The position numbers were made by a program, and so were the translations under genes. The notes beneath the pieces are model-generated. The model was not told the origin of the DNA. It ran no database searches and saw only the letters and a program-made list of their open reading frames with translations. Below are positions 1 through 9,292 of a DNA stretch of 64,000 nt, in pieces. Every line of letters begins with the position of its first letter. Positions within the stretch are counted from its first letter, which is position 1. Origin of the DNA: Methylophilaceae bacterium (GTDB taxonomy: Bacteria > Pseudomonadota > Gammaproteobacteria > Burkholderiales > Methylophilaceae); contig CP073759.1 of NCBI GenBank assembly GCA_018398995.1, positions 1,876,311 through 1,940,310 on the forward strand. Reading direction: 5' to 3'.

Positions 1-42
1 ATCGCTGCAGGCTTATTGCTACTCTTTTTAAATAAGGCTTAA
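1..42 (+). CDS. C-terminal end of a small membrane protein, probably DUF2065 family (partial)
   Basis: The first 42 bases read in frame as IAAGLLLLFLNKA followed by TAA. This is a hydrophobic helix with a short polar tail. The start lies outside the window. In betaproteobacteria the usual order is hflK, hflC, a DUF2065 gene, hisZ, purA, and DUF2065 proteins end in such a hydrophobic helix. The family assignment therefore rests mainly on position next to hisZ; only 13 residues are visible. Confidence 0.45.
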   Translation: MAAGLLLLFLNKA

Positions 43-92
43 TACCACTTTTGTTATGCGTTTTTTAGCTCGTTTACCAGTATAATACGCGC

Positions 93-1253
93 ATGCGAAA
101 TTGGTTACTTCCAGAATTTATTGAAGACATTATGCCTGTAGAGGCTTTCCGTATAGAGTCTTTGCGTCGTCAGTTGCTAGATTTATTTCATGTACATGGT
201 TATCAATATGTTATTCCACCAACTTTAGAATATGTGGAATCTTTAATAACGGGCACAGGAAGTAATTTAGATACCGCCACCTTTAAAGTGGTTGATCAGC
301 TAACAGGACGAATGATGGGTATTCGTGCCGATACGACACCACAAGCAGCGCGTATAGATGCGCATATGCTTAACCATCAAGGTGTTTCTCGGCTTTGTTA
401 TGCTGGTACCGTATTGCGAACAAAGCCTAGTGGACTCGCCCGTACGCGCGAGCCTTTGCAAGTTGGCGCAGAGCTCTTTGGTCATGCTGGTGTAGAAAGT
501 GATGTTGAAATTCAGCGTCTGATGATTCAAGCGCTCCAATCGATAGGAATTACCCAGTTACATGTTGACTTTAGTCATGTTGGTGTTTTTGAAAGTTTGA
601 TTGAGGCTGGTAATATCAATCAATCTTTAGAAAACGAATTGCATGCGGCCCTCCTTAGTAAAGATAAAACATGCGTCGCTCGCTTAGCAGATGGCTTAGA
701 TGCATCAATCAAGCAAGCATTAATAGACTTAACAGATTTAAATGGTGATGCAACTGTGTTGGCGAAAGCTAAACATATGTTGCCAGCATTACCAAATATC
801 TCAACCGCGCTTGACGATTTGTTAGCGGTTGCTGAGCAATTAAAAGATTTGGATTTAGTGATTGGGTTTGATTTGAGCGAGCTCCGTGGCTATCACTATC
901 ATAGTGGCCTAGTGTTTGCAGCATATGCACAGAACTATGCGGGACCATTAGCGCTGGGAGGTCGTTACGATGAAGTGGGTATTGCTTTTGGTCGGGCCAG
1001 ACCTGCTACTGGCTTTAGTTTGGATTTGCGCGGCGTTGTGACTGCCTTGCAAGCCAACGAGTTAAAAAAAGGTATATTGGCACCAGTTGGTGATGACCCA
1101 TTGCTAAAAGCCAAAATCGAGGATTTACGTAACAAGGGTCATATTGTGGTTCAAGCATTACCAAATGGACATACTAGTTACGCAGAACTAAACTGTGATA
1201 GAGAATTGAAACACAATAATGGTGAGTGGCAAGTGTTGCCATTGGCTGACTAA
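93..1253 (+). CDS. hisZ: ATP phosphoribosyltransferase regulatory subunit HisZ
   Basis: HisZ is the catalytically inactive HisRS-like partner that binds the short-form HisG and makes the first step of histidine biosynthesis sensitive to histidine. The 386-residue product has a class II synthetase-like core, with the motif-2-like stretch IRADTTPQAARIDA near residue 80 and a glycine-rich block (LALGGRYDEVG) near residue 290. It lacks the HisRS anticodon-binding domain, as expected for HisZ. It sits directly before purA (23 bases apart), the normal betaproteobacterial order. No Shine-Dalgarno sequence is visible before the ATG; a TATAAT sequence lies 6 bases upstream of it. No hisG is present nearby. 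Confidence 0.95.
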   Translation: MRNWLLPEFIEDIMPVEAFRIESLRRQLLDLFHVHGYQYVIPPTLEYVESLITGTGSNLDTATFKVVDQLTGRMMGIRADTTPQAARIDAHMLNHQGVSRLCYAGTVLRTKPSGLARTREPLQVGAELFGHAGVESDVEIQRLMIQALQSIGITQLHVDFSHVGVFESLIEAGNINQSLENELHAALLSKDKTCVARLADGLDASIKQALIDLTDLNGDATVLAKAKHMLPALPNISTALDDLLAVAEQLKDLDLVIGFDLSELRGYHYHSGLVFAAYAQNYAGPLALGGRYDEVGIAFGRARPATGFSLDLRGVVTALQANELKKGILAPVGDDPLLKAKIEDLRNKGHIVVQALPNGHTSYAELNCDRELKHNNGEWQVLPLAD

Positions 1254-1275
1254 CACTTAATTAAAATAGTAAATC

Positions 1276-2619
1276 ATGGTAAATAATACAGTTAAAAATG
1301 CAGGGAAAAACGTCGTTGTTGTTGGTACGCAATGGGGCGATGAAGGTAAGGGTAAAATTGTTGACTGGCTAACCGACCAAGCGCAAGGTGTGGTTCGTTT
1401 CCAAGGTGGACATAACGCTGGACACACACTGGTTGTTGGACAGGGTACAGAGCAACGTGTATATAAGTTGAATCTTGTTCCTTCAGGTATCGTTCGTGCA
1501 GGCGTGAATTGCTATATTGGTAATGGTGTCGTTTTAGATGTAGGGCACTTACTTAAAGAAATAGAGACATTAGAAAAAGATGGCTTAGAAGTCAAAAGTC
1601 GTTTAAAAGTCAGCCCTGGTTGCCCTTTAATTTTAAGTTGCCATGTTGCTATTGATGTAGCGCGTGAAGCTAAACGTAGTGCCGATAAGAAAATTGGTAC
1701 CACAGGCAAAGGTATTGGCCCTACCTACGAGGATAAAGTTGCGCGCCGTGCGTTGCGCGTATACGATTTGTTTTATCCTGACCGATTCGCTGAAAAATTA
1801 AAAGAAGTGATGGATTATCATAATTTTGTATTGACCAACTACCTTGATGCAGCCCCGGTCGATTTTGATGAGCAGTTGGCATTAAGTATGCAACATGCAA
1901 AAGCATTGAAGCCAATGGTTGCTGATATCTCAGCTGAACTATATGGCGCTTATGAAAGAGGCGACCGTTTATTATTTGAAGGTGCTCAAGGGACATTACT
2001 CGATATTGATCATGGTACTTATCCTTATGTTACTTCTAGCAATTGTATTGCTGGTCAAGCTTCTGGCGGTACAGGTGTTGGTGCGAACATGTTACATTAT
2101 GTGCTGGGCATTACTAAAGCCTACACTACGCGCGTTGGTGGCGGCCCATTTCCAAGTGAATTGGATATTGATACAGAAGGTGCGCCAGGCACACAAATGT
2201 CTGTTGTCGGGCAAGAGATTGGTACTGTGACTAAGCGTAAACGTCGTTGCGGTTGGTTTGATGCAGCCGCCTTGCGTCGTTCAGCCATGATTAATGGATT
2301 AACAGGCTTATGTATTACCAAACTCGACGTAATGGATGGCATCGAAGAAATTAATATTTGTACGGGCTATGTGCTTAATGGTGAAAAAATTGACTTATTG
2401 CCTGTTGGTGCGGATGATGTCGAAGGTTGTGTACCTGTATACGAAACGATATCCGGTTGGACGGAAAGTACTTTTGGTGTTAAGACATGGGATGGCTTAC
2501 CTAAAAATGCTCAACATTACTTGAAGCGTTTAGAAGCAGTTTGTGGTGTGCCGATTGCAATTGTTTCGACAGGACCTGAGCGTGATGAAACGATTGTAAT
2601 CGAACATCCATTTAGCTAG
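1276..2619 (+). CDS. purA: Adenylosuccinate synthetase
   Basis: PurA condenses IMP with aspartate using GTP, the first committed step to AMP. The GTP/IMP loop [16 protein letters not shown] is at about residues 17-32, and further family signatures are visible ([41 protein letters not shown]). The 447 residues include about 10 more at the N-terminus than the usual 430-residue enzyme; no internal ATG gives a better start. It probably shares a transcript with hisZ and is followed by a rho-independent terminator. Confidence 0.97.
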   Translation: MVNNTVKNAGKNVVVVGTQWGDEGKGKIVDWLTDQAQGVVRFQGGHNAGHTLVVGQGTEQRVYKLNLVPSGIVRAGVNCYIGNGVVLDVGHLLKEIETLEKDGLEVKSRLKVSPGCPLILSCHVAIDVAREAKRSADKKIGTTGKGIGPTYEDKVARRALRVYDLFYPDRFAEKLKEVMDYHNFVLTNYLDAAPVDFDEQLALSMQHAKALKPMVADISAELYGAYERGDRLLFEGAQGTLLDIDHGTYPYVTSSNCIAGQASGGTGVGANMLHYVLGITKAYTTRVGGGPFPSELDIDTEGAPGTQMSVVGQEIGTVTKRKRRCGWFDAAALRRSAMINGLTGLCITKLDVMDGIEEINICTGYVLNGEKIDLLPVGADDVEGCVPVYETISGWTESTFGVKTWDGLPKNAQHYLKRLEAVCGVPIAIVSTGPERDETIVIEHPFS

Positions 2620-2638
2620 TGAGTTGCTATTAATATAC

Positions 2639-2671
2639 TAGGTCGCCGTTAATACCGCGGCCTATTTTTTT
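2639..2671 (+). terminator. Rho-independent terminator after purA
   Basis: TAGGTCGC pairs with GCGGCCTA (one G-T wobble) across a 10-base loop, followed directly by seven T residues. It separates hisZ-purA from the cofactor operon that begins at 2774. Confidence 0.8.
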
Positions 2672-2773
2672 AATTTAAATCCCAATTGTTATTTGAATCA
2701 TTCGGATCATATTGATTTTTAAGCTTAATTCGATAAGCACCATTTCGCTTATCAGAAAACGTAAAGGTTAACT

Positions 2774-3316
2774 TTGAAAGAAAAAAACAAACGATTAGCG
2801 TGGGCAATTACCGGTTCTGGCCACTATTTACGTGAAGTTTTGCAGCAACTATCCTCTCTTGAAGAAGTTGATGTCTTTCTCAGTCGAGCAGCAGCCGAAA
2901 TTATTAAACAATATGGATTTCAGTCACAATTAGAAGCAATGGGACACCGTATTTTCCAAGATAAAACAGCGAGTAGTGTGCCAGTAGAGTTTTTTTATGA
3001 GGGTTTGTATCATACTTTAGTGATTGCACCAGTTACCTCCAATACCATTGCCAAGATGGCGTATGGTCTTTCTGATAGCTTGGTGAGTAATTTATATGCG
3101 CAAGCAGGGAAAACAAGAGTGCCAAGCATTGTATTCGCTTGCGATACAGGACCAGAGCTAGAGTCTGAAGCACCTAAAGATAATATGGTGATGGTGTATC
3201 CGCGCCAAATCGATTTGGATAATGTCAAGAAGTTAGCGCAATTTGAGGCGACGGAAATTGTGGCTAGTATTGCTGAGTTAAAAATCGCACTCAAACGACA
3301 ATTGGCTAATCATTAA
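2774..3316 (+). CDS. dmrB: Flavoprotein, DmrB-like dihydromethanopterin reductase
   Basis: This 180-residue flavoprotein (WAITGSGHYLREV near the N-terminus, then a pattern typical of FMN-dependent Rossmann-like flavoproteins such as archaeoflavoprotein/DmrB) probably reduces dihydromethanopterin to tetrahydromethanopterin, the last step of H4MPT synthesis. DmrB-type enzymes are known from methanogens and Burkholderia, where they stand in for the DHFR-like DmrA of Methylobacterium. The start is TTG at 2774, preceded by AAAGG; no ATG is available in a suitable place. It opens an operon with DUF6513, DUF447 and mfnB genes; the next gene starts 11 bases after its stop. The fold is a good match; the exact substrate is inferred from context. 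Confidence 0.75.
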   Translation: MKEKNKRLAWAITGSGHYLREVLQQLSSLEEVDVFLSRAAAEIIKQYGFQSQLEAMGHRIFQDKTASSVPVEFFYEGLYHTLVIAPVTSNTIAKMAYGLSDSLVSNLYAQAGKTRVPSIVFACDTGPELESEAPKDNMVMVYPRQIDLDNVKKLAQFEATEIVASIAELKIALKRQLANH

Positions 3317-3327
3317 TCGGCATATCA

Positions 3328-4737
3328 ATGAAGACCGAAGACTTACTTTTTGTAACAGGCAAGCTAGCAGAAAAAAGCTTAGATAAGGTGCTGCGTCATA
3401 TCCAATCGACTAGCAAAACACCGCAATTTAAATACCGTATAGAGCAGATTGGCGTCTCGGTTGCCGCATTAATGACTCCTGAGCTGATTGCTAAACGCTT
3501 AAAGAATGTTGGTAGTGCAAACAAAATGATTTTGCCTGGCTTATGTCAAGGAGATTTGAGTTTATTGCATAGGCAATACGGCATTCCTGCGGAACGTGGC
3601 CCTGACGATTTGAAAGATTTGCCACAATATTTTGGACAGCAAGGTATGGCCCCAGATTTAAGCCAACACAGTGTGGAAATATTTGCGGAAATTGTGGATG
3701 CGCCAGACTTGAGTTTAGATGCTATTTTGGCTAAGGCTGAGCATTACAAAGCGCAAGGTGCGAATGTTATTGATTTGGGTTGTTTGCCTAATCGACCGTT
3801 CAATCACTTAGCAGAGGCAATTCAATTGCTGAAAAGCAATGGCTTTAAAGTGAGCGTAGATTCCATACAATCAGATGAGCTACTATTGGCAGGTAACGCA
3901 GGGGCCGATTATTTACTAAGCCTTTCAGAAAAAACGTTATGGATTGCCGATGAAGTGGCCGCTACACCGATTTTGATTCCTGCTAAGCCGGGTAATATGG
4001 CTTCCTTATATCGTTCTATTGATTATTGCTTGAACAAAAACAAGCCATTTATTGCAGATGCGATTCTTGATCCGATTCATTTTGGATTCTCAGATTCTAT
4101 CGTGCGCTATCATAAACTTCGAAAAAAATATCCTCATATTGCCATCATGATGGGTGTAGGTAATTTAACGGAGCTTACCGATGCCGATACCACGGGCATT
4201 AATGCTTTATTATTTGGATTGATTAGTGAAATGAATGTCAATGCAGTATTAGCCACATCGGTGAGTCCACATGCCGTCAATGCTATCGCAGAAGCCGATG
4301 CTGCACGCCGAGTGATGTATCGTGCAAAACAAGATAATCGCTTGCCACGCGGTTATAGTAACCGTTTGCTAGGCTTGCATGATAGAAAACCTTTTCCATA
4401 TAGTGTGCCGGAAATTGATGATATTGCAGCGCAAATAAAAGACCCTAGTTTTAGAATCATGGTTAGTGAGGCGGGTGTACATGTTTTTAATCGAGAAGGA
4501 CATCAACTGGCAATTGATCCATTTGTTTTTTATCCCAAGTTAGGCGTAGAAGAAGACGCTTCTCATGCGTTTTATCTAGGGGTTGAACTAGGACGTGCCC
4601 AAATTGCTTGGCAACTCAAAAAACGATATGTCCAAGATGAAGAGTTAAGCTGGGGCATTGATTTTCCGAGTAATAGCCAAAACAAGAAACAACACCGAGA
4701 AGCGTCTTTAGCTGAAAAAAAGCAGAAAAATAAATGA
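3328..4737 (+). CDS. DUF6513 protein, dihydropteroate-synthase-like, H4MPT-linked (orf20 family)
   Basis: A 469-residue protein with a TIM-barrel, pterin-binding (DHPS-like) core in its middle, visible as GANVIDLGCLPNRPFNHLAEA and VSVDSIQSDELLLAGNAGADYLLS at about residues 149-200, plus an N-terminal extension absent from DHPS. It corresponds to orf20 of the methanopterin gene islands of methylotrophs. A role in assembling the pterin part of H4MPT (joining a pterin to the ribofuranosyl-aminobenzene product of MptG) is a reasonable inference but not shown by sequence. It overlaps the next gene by 4 bases (ATGA), which suggests translational coupling. The last 20 residues are Lys/Gln-rich. Confidence 0.8.
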   Translation: MKTEDLLFVTGKLAEKSLDKVLRHIQSTSKTPQFKYRIEQIGVSVAALMTPELIAKRLKNVGSANKMILPGLCQGDLSLLHRQYGIPAERGPDDLKDLPQYFGQQGMAPDLSQHSVEIFAEIVDAPDLSLDAILAKAEHYKAQGANVIDLGCLPNRPFNHLAEAIQLLKSNGFKVSVDSIQSDELLLAGNAGADYLLSLSEKTLWIADEVAATPILIPAKPGNMASLYRSIDYCLNKNKPFIADAILDPIHFGFSDSIVRYHKLRKKYPHIAIMMGVGNLTELTDADTTGINALLFGLISEMNVNAVLATSVSPHAVNAIAEADAARRVMYRAKQDNRLPRGYSNRLLGLHDRKPFPYSVPEIDDIAAQIKDPSFRIMVSEAGVHVFNREGHQLAIDPFVFYPKLGVEEDASHAFYLGVELGRAQIAWQLKKRYVQDEELSWGIDFPSNSQNKKQHREASLAEKKQKNK

Positions 4738-5297
4738 TATACGAGACAATTATTATTAGCACTGATGTCAATAATAACCCTCATGTAACGCCATTTGGGG
4801 TGAAATATGAAGATGATTTAGTGGTTATTTCACCCTATAAACCATCAAAAACATTAACGAATATCTTGGCAACAAAGACGGCAACAATGAATTTAACTGA
4901 TGATGTACGCGTGTTTGCTGGCGCTTTAACCAAAAGACAACCTTGGACATTATTGCCGACTAATGCAATTGAAGGATTCAGGCTAGACAACTGTTTGGCA
5001 CATGTTGAATTGACATTAATTGATGTGCGCGAGGATGATGAGCGGCCGCAATTACTCATGCAACAACTTGAATCGTATCATTATCATGGATTTAAAGGAT
5101 TTAATCGCGCGCAAGCAGCTGTGATTGAGCTAGCAGTGCTTACTAGCCGTTTGCATTTTCTACCGCCAGAAAAAATTCAATCAGAGCTTCGTTACTTGCA
5201 AATAGCCATTGATAAAACAGCGGGTGATCGAGAAGTAACCGCATGGAGTTGGTTGAACGAAAAAATTAAGCAATACTATCAAGAAAATAACCCATGA
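4734..5297 (+). CDS. DUF447 protein, H4MPT/methanofuran-linked (orf21 family), function unknown
   Basis: A 187-residue protein of the DUF447 family, shared by methanogens and H4MPT-using bacteria. It begins IYETIIISTDVNNNPHVTPFG, the split-barrel flavin-binding-like start typical of the family, and has DDVRVFAGALT near residue 60. The family has a known fold but no assigned reaction. It overlaps its upstream neighbour and mfnB by 4 bases on each side (ATGA junctions), so the three products are probably made together. A flavin- or pterin-related step is an inference from fold and context only. Confidence 0.8.
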   Translation: MIYETIIISTDVNNNPHVTPFGVKYEDDLVVISPYKPSKTLTNILATKTATMNLTDDVRVFAGALTKRQPWTLLPTNAIEGFRLDNCLAHVELTLIDVREDDERPQLLMQQLESYHYHGFKGFNRAQAAVIELAVLTSRLHFLPPEKIQSELRYLQIAIDKTAGDREVTAWSWLNEKIKQYYQENNP

Positions 5298-6019
5298 CTA
5301 AATTGTTAATAAGCGTTAAAAATTTAGAAGAGTGTAGGATAGCAAAGTATGCTAAGGTGGATGTAATTGATTTAAAGGATCCTAGCGTTGGTGCATTAGG
5401 GGCATTGGCCCCGGATATTGTGAATCAGATTGCTAGCCATGTGAATCGCAGTGTTACGCTTAGTGCGACGGTCGGTGAGGCGCATGAAACGATTGATGCA
5501 TTATTAGAAGACGTAATGCTGTATATCCGTTTGGGTGTTGATATTGTAAAAATAGCGGTTAGTCAATTATTTCAACAGGCTGACTTTTTTACGAGATTAA
5601 AGCAAATTACTTCACAAGGTATCAAAATTGTAGTTGTTTTCTTTGCCAATTTCGAAGTGGACTTTCATTTAATCACTCGTTTAAAAGAGGCTGGAGTCCA
5701 TGGTGTGATGTTAGATACGCAATTCAAAGAATCGACATTGATAGAGCTGCAATCGATGGATATGCTTAAAACATTCGTTCTTTTTTGTCAAGAGCATGGG
5801 CTTGTATCCGGCTTGGCAGGATCATTGAATAAAACACACATTACTGTATTGCTGGCATTAAAGCCCAGTTTTATTGGTGTGCGAGGTGGAGTGTGCCTGC
5901 ATCGAAACAGAGATTCTGTGCTGATTCTAGACGAGATAATTGAAATTAAAAACCTGTTGTTAAACTACAACACTAAAGTAGTGCCAAATGAAATAAAAGT
6001 CCTTGGCGTTGCAAATTAA
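5294..6019 (+). CDS. mfnB: (5-formylfuran-3-yl)methyl phosphate synthase MfnB
   Basis: MfnB condenses two glyceraldehyde-3-phosphate molecules to the furan precursor of methanofuran. The 241-residue product is a DUF556 TIM barrel. The Schiff-base lysine candidate is Lys28 in VIDLKDPSVGALGA, and a second conserved lysine lies near residue 145 (MLDTQFK). VTLSATVGE near residue 55 is also typical. It is orf22 of methylotroph methanopterin islands. Its presence implies that the host makes a methanofuran-type carrier ('methylofuran'), the formyl acceptor of the Fhc complex, whose genes are not in this window. It is the last gene of the four-gene operon. Confidence 0.9.
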   Translation: MTKLLISVKNLEECRIAKYAKVDVIDLKDPSVGALGALAPDIVNQIASHVNRSVTLSATVGEAHETIDALLEDVMLYIRLGVDIVKIAVSQLFQQADFFTRLKQITSQGIKIVVVFFANFEVDFHLITRLKEAGVHGVMLDTQFKESTLIELQSMDMLKTFVLFCQEHGLVSGLAGSLNKTHITVLLALKPSFIGVRGGVCLHRNRDSVLILDEIIEIKNLLLNYNTKVVPNEIKVLGVAN

Positions 6020-6092
6020 ACTTGAATTAAGTATAGTTTTGGTAAGATTTTTTTTAAATGCTGCATCAGCAGCTAATTACAGGAGTTAACAG

Positions 6093-7151
6093 ATGAATAA
6101 AAAGCTAATTGGTCTTGCGGTATTAGCAACACTAACCCTTACAACATTCTCGGCGGTTGCAGAAGATATGTACCGTGGAGCTTGGTACGGTGGGGCAGGT
6201 ATATCTGGAATGGATACAGACAATGATATTGACGCTGGCGGTGGAGCAGGTCCTTATATCACAATTGGTAAAGAGTTAAGCAAAAGCTGGGACTTGCAAG
6301 GACGTTTTGGATATTCTGAAGCAGATGAATCAAACCTTGGTAGTACGAGTGGAGAATACAAAAATACTACGCTAGAACTGGATGCATTGTACATGTTGAG
6401 TAGAGATAAATTTCGCCCATTCTTATTAGCAGGTCTTGGTATTGCAAAAAATGACTTAGATTATTCCCCGCGTGATGCTGATAAAACTTCTTGGTTAGCA
6501 AGTCTAGGCCTCGGTGCACAATACTTAATAACTGAAAACTTTGGTTTTCAAGCTGATTTAAGACATCAAATTAGTCGAGCAAAGGTACTCAATGCAGCTG
6601 CTACAGACTCTAGAACTGAAACTATTGGTAATAATATCTTGAGTTTAGGCGGCTTTGTTCGCTTTGGCGCGCCAGCAGCAGTATTAGCTGAGGCAGCACC
6701 AGAACCAGCGCCAATTCCAGTTGCCGAGCCAGCACCAGCACCAGCACCTGTTTGCGAAGAGAAGCTTGACACTGTAACGATTGATGCAGAAAAATTGTTT
6801 GGTTTTGATAAAGCAATCATTAGAGATGAAGGTAAAGCAGAATTAAATTTAGCTGCAGAAAAAATTAAAGCTAATCCTGCTATTACAAATGTTATCGTAA
6901 CTGGGCATACAGATCTTTTAGGTTCATTTGAATATAATCAAAAATTATCAGAACGCCGTGCTAAACAAGTAGCTGAGTATCTTGCTTCTCAAGGTGTAAA
7001 TGCCGATATCATTAGTGCTACAGGTCGCGGAGAGTCAGTGCCAGTGGTGGTTTGTGATGGTATAAAAGATAGAAAAGCATTAATTGAATGTTTGCAACCT
7101 AACCGTCGCGTGACTGTTGAAGCAAACATCAAACAGACTGTATGTAAATAA
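6093..7151 (+). CDS. Outer-membrane beta-barrel protein with C-terminal OmpA peptidoglycan-binding domain
   Basis: The 352-residue product has a signal peptide (cleavage predicted after Ala23, TTFSAVA before ED), an eight-stranded OmpA/OprF-like barrel to about residue 200, a Pro/Ala linker (PEPAPIPVAEPAPAPAP) at about 209-225, and an OmpA domain at about 235-350 with GHTDLLGSFEYNQKLSERRA and CLQPNRRVTVE. The linker is flanked by cysteines (VCEEK, then VVCDGIKDRKALIEC) that could form disulfides. It should anchor the outer membrane to peptidoglycan. RBS is AGGAG. A strong terminator follows, so it is monocistronic. Confidence 0.9.
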   Translation: MNKKLIGLAVLATLTLTTFSAVAEDMYRGAWYGGAGISGMDTDNDIDAGGGAGPYITIGKELSKSWDLQGRFGYSEADESNLGSTSGEYKNTTLELDALYMLSRDKFRPFLLAGLGIAKNDLDYSPRDADKTSWLASLGLGAQYLITENFGFQADLRHQISRAKVLNAAATDSRTETIGNNILSLGGFVRFGAPAAVLAEAAPEPAPIPVAEPAPAPAPVCEEKLDTVTIDAEKLFGFDKAIIRDEGKAELNLAAEKIKANPAITNVIVTGHTDLLGSFEYNQKLSERRAKQVAEYLASQGVNADIISATGRGESVPVVVCDGIKDRKALIECLQPNRRVTVEANIKQTVCK

Positions 7152-7174
7152 AAACACACAAGTTTTGTTTTTTT

Positions 7175-7206
7175 AAAAAGCCCCGCGCGTGAGCGGGGCT
7201 TTTTTA
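7175..7206 (+). terminator. Strong rho-independent terminator after the ompA-like gene
   Basis: AAAAAGCCCCGC pairs with GCGGGGCTTTTT across the 6-base loop GCGTGA, followed by T residues. GC-rich 7-bp core stem, symmetrical A and T tracts. Confidence 0.95.
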
Positions 7207-7235
7207 TATGCGACTAAACCATATATAATGTTGTC

Positions 7236-8570
7236 ATGAAACAAGTCACTACCATCATTGAAGCACGTTGGGTTTTACCCATAATACCAAGAAATACGCT
7301 TCTAGAGCATTATGCTGTTGTTATTGATGCAGAGAAAATTATCGATGTGTGTTCGATAAAAGAGGCTCGTCTACATTATCAAGCCAATGAAATAATCCAA
7401 TTAAATAATCATATTTTGATGCCAGGTTTGGTTAATCTGCATACGCATGCGGCAATGAGCTTAATGCGTGGCTTGGCAGATGGCATAGCACTTAAGCCTT
7501 GGTTAGAAGAGCATATTTGGCCAGCAGAAAGTAAACTTGTTGCACCTGATTTTGTATATGAAGGCACAATATTGGCCGCAGCAGAAATGCTTGCTGGTGG
7601 GATAACAACTTTTAATGATATGTATTTTTTCCCTATAGCAGCTGCGCAAGCAAGTATTAAAATGGGGTTGCGTGCTAACTTAGGATTGGTAGTGATCGAA
7701 TTTCCGACACAGTATGCAAATGACGCAGATAGTTATATTAAAAAAGGATTAGATGCGCGTGATGGTTATCGAGATCAGTCATTGGTAAGTTTTAGCTTCG
7801 CACCGCATGCGCCTTATACAGTTTCAGATCAGACCTTTCAGCGCATTGCCATGCTTGCTGACCAAGTTAATATTGGCGTGCACACTCACCTGCATGAGAC
7901 TAAAGAAGAGGTTTCTCAAAGTATTGTAATGCATGGATTACGACCTTTAGCACGATTAGCTAATCTGGGTTTATTAGGCCCTAGAGTTACTTTTGCGCAT
8001 TGTGTTCACATGAATGATGTTGAAATGCGTTTATTGGCAGATTATGGTTGCAGTGTTGCACACTGCCCAAGCTCTAATTTAAAGCTTGCAAGTGGTATTG
8101 CGCCTATTAGTCAGTACATTCAATATAATATTAATGTAGGATTAGGCACGGACGGCGCAGCGAGTAATAATCGACTAGATATTTTTACAGAGATGCGATT
8201 GGCAGCCTTGCTGGCAAAAGCAGAAAGTGGCGATGCAACAGCAGTGCCAGCACATATGGCAATTGAAATGGCAACCATTAATGGTGCTAAAGCGCTCGGT
8301 TTGGAAGATAAAATTGGCTCAATCGAAGTGAATAAAAAAGCAGATTTAACTGCCATTTGTTTCTCTGATATTGAAATGCTACCTTGTTTTGATCCAGTCT
8401 CCCATTTAGTTTATGTTGCAGGGCGTGAGCAAGTTAGTCATGTCTGGGTTGATGGAGAGCTACGTTATCATCAACCAATAGATAGTGCGGCAGTCTATAG
8501 TGGCATTGAACCAAGGGAGTTAAACGCGATCGTAACTAAATGGCAATCGAAAGTAAGAGAGTTTGCATGA
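7236..8570 (+). CDS. mtaD: TRZ/ATZ-family amidohydrolase, probable 5'-methylthioadenosine/S-adenosylhomocysteine deaminase
   Basis: A 444-residue metal-dependent amidohydrolase. The metal site begins with NLHTHAAMS (His69, His71), continues with [12 protein letters not shown] and FAHCVHM, and ends with [10 protein letters not shown]. This pattern matches MTA/SAH deaminases, which deaminate 5'-methylthioadenosine and S-adenosylhomocysteine. Its stop overlaps the ubiG start (ATGA), the conserved mtaD-ubiG-gph arrangement of betaproteobacteria, which makes sense because UbiG releases SAH. Other TRZ/ATZ deaminases have similar motifs, so the substrate is assigned from neighbourhood. Confidence 0.85.
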   Translation: MKQVTTIIEARWVLPIIPRNTLLEHYAVVIDAEKIIDVCSIKEARLHYQANEIIQLNNHILMPGLVNLHTHAAMSLMRGLADGIALKPWLEEHIWPAESKLVAPDFVYEGTILAAAEMLAGGITTFNDMYFFPIAAAQASIKMGLRANLGLVVIEFPTQYANDADSYIKKGLDARDGYRDQSLVSFSFAPHAPYTVSDQTFQRIAMLADQVNIGVHTHLHETKEEVSQSIVMHGLRPLARLANLGLLGPRVTFAHCVHMNDVEMRLLADYGCSVAHCPSSNLKLASGIAPISQYIQYNINVGLGTDGAASNNRLDIFTEMRLAALLAKAESGDATAVPAHMAIEMATINGAKALGLEDKIGSIEVNKKADLTAICFSDIEMLPCFDPVSHLVYVAGREQVSHVWVDGELRYHQPIDSAAVYSGIEPRELNAIVTKWQSKVREFA

Positions 8571-9292
8571 ATGAAATGATGAATGAAGATAGGGTTAATG
8601 CAGACACGGCTGAACTCAATAAGTTTAGTGAATTGGCACATAAGTGGTGGGATAAAACCAGTGAGTTTAAGCCACTTCATGATATTAACCCATTAAGATT
8701 GGATTATATTAATGCTGCTGTTAGTCTTAATGGAAAACGTGTTTTAGACGTTGGTTGTGGTGGTGGCATCTTATCCGAGTCTATGGCACACAAAGGCGCC
8801 ATAGTGACTGGCATTGACTTGGGTGAAAAAGCATTAAAAGTAGCGCAACTACATAGTCTTGAAAGTGGTGTTGAAGTTGACTATCGCTTAATCTCAGCAG
8901 AAGCACTGGCAACAGAAGTCCAAGATGCATATGATATTGTGACTTGCTTAGAGATGCTAGAGCATGTGCCTGATCCTGCAAGTATTGTGGCTGCTTGTGC
9001 TAAATTGGTTAAACCAGGTGGACATGTCTTTTTTTCTACAATTAATCGCAATCCGAAAGCGTATCTTTTTGCTGTATTAGGAGCGGAATATATTTTACAG
9101 ATGCTACCTAAGGGAACACACGATTACGCTAAATTCATTAAACCATCAGAATTAGCGCGTTTTGCTCGTCAAACTGATTTATCGGTTATTGACCAAGTAG
9201 GTATGAGCTATAACCCGATTACACGGCGTTATTGGTTAAACAATGATGTTTCTGTGAATTATCTTATTCACACACAAAAACCATCATTGTAA
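8567..9292 (+). CDS. ubiG: Ubiquinone biosynthesis O-methyltransferase UbiG
   Basis: SAM-dependent methyltransferase performing both O-methylations of ubiquinone synthesis. Motif [14 protein letters not shown] lies at about residues 58-70, with [13 protein letters not shown] and [18 protein letters not shown] downstream, all diagnostic of UbiG. The ATG at 8567 overlaps the mtaD stop and follows AAGAGAG; an in-frame ATG at 8540 would sit inside mtaD and adds nine residues the family lacks, so 8567 is preferred (241 residues). Its stop overlaps the gph start (TAATG). Confidence 0.95.
   Translation: MNEMMNEDRVNADTAELNKFSELAHKWWDKTSEFKPLHDINPLRLDYINAAVSLNGKRVLDVGCGGGILSESMAHKGAIVTGIDLGEKALKVAQLHSLESGVEVDYRLISAEALATEVQDAYDIVTCLEMLEHVPDPASIVAACAKLVKPGGHVFFSTINRNPKAYLFAVLGAEYILQMLPKGTHDYAKFIKPSELARFARQTDLSVIDQVGMSYNPITRRYWLNNDVSVNYLIHTQKPSL

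Noticed and set aside
6705..6750. Pro/Ala repeat in the ompA-like gene as a special tandem repeat
   Set aside because: It is an ordinary flexible linker between the barrel and OmpA domains.
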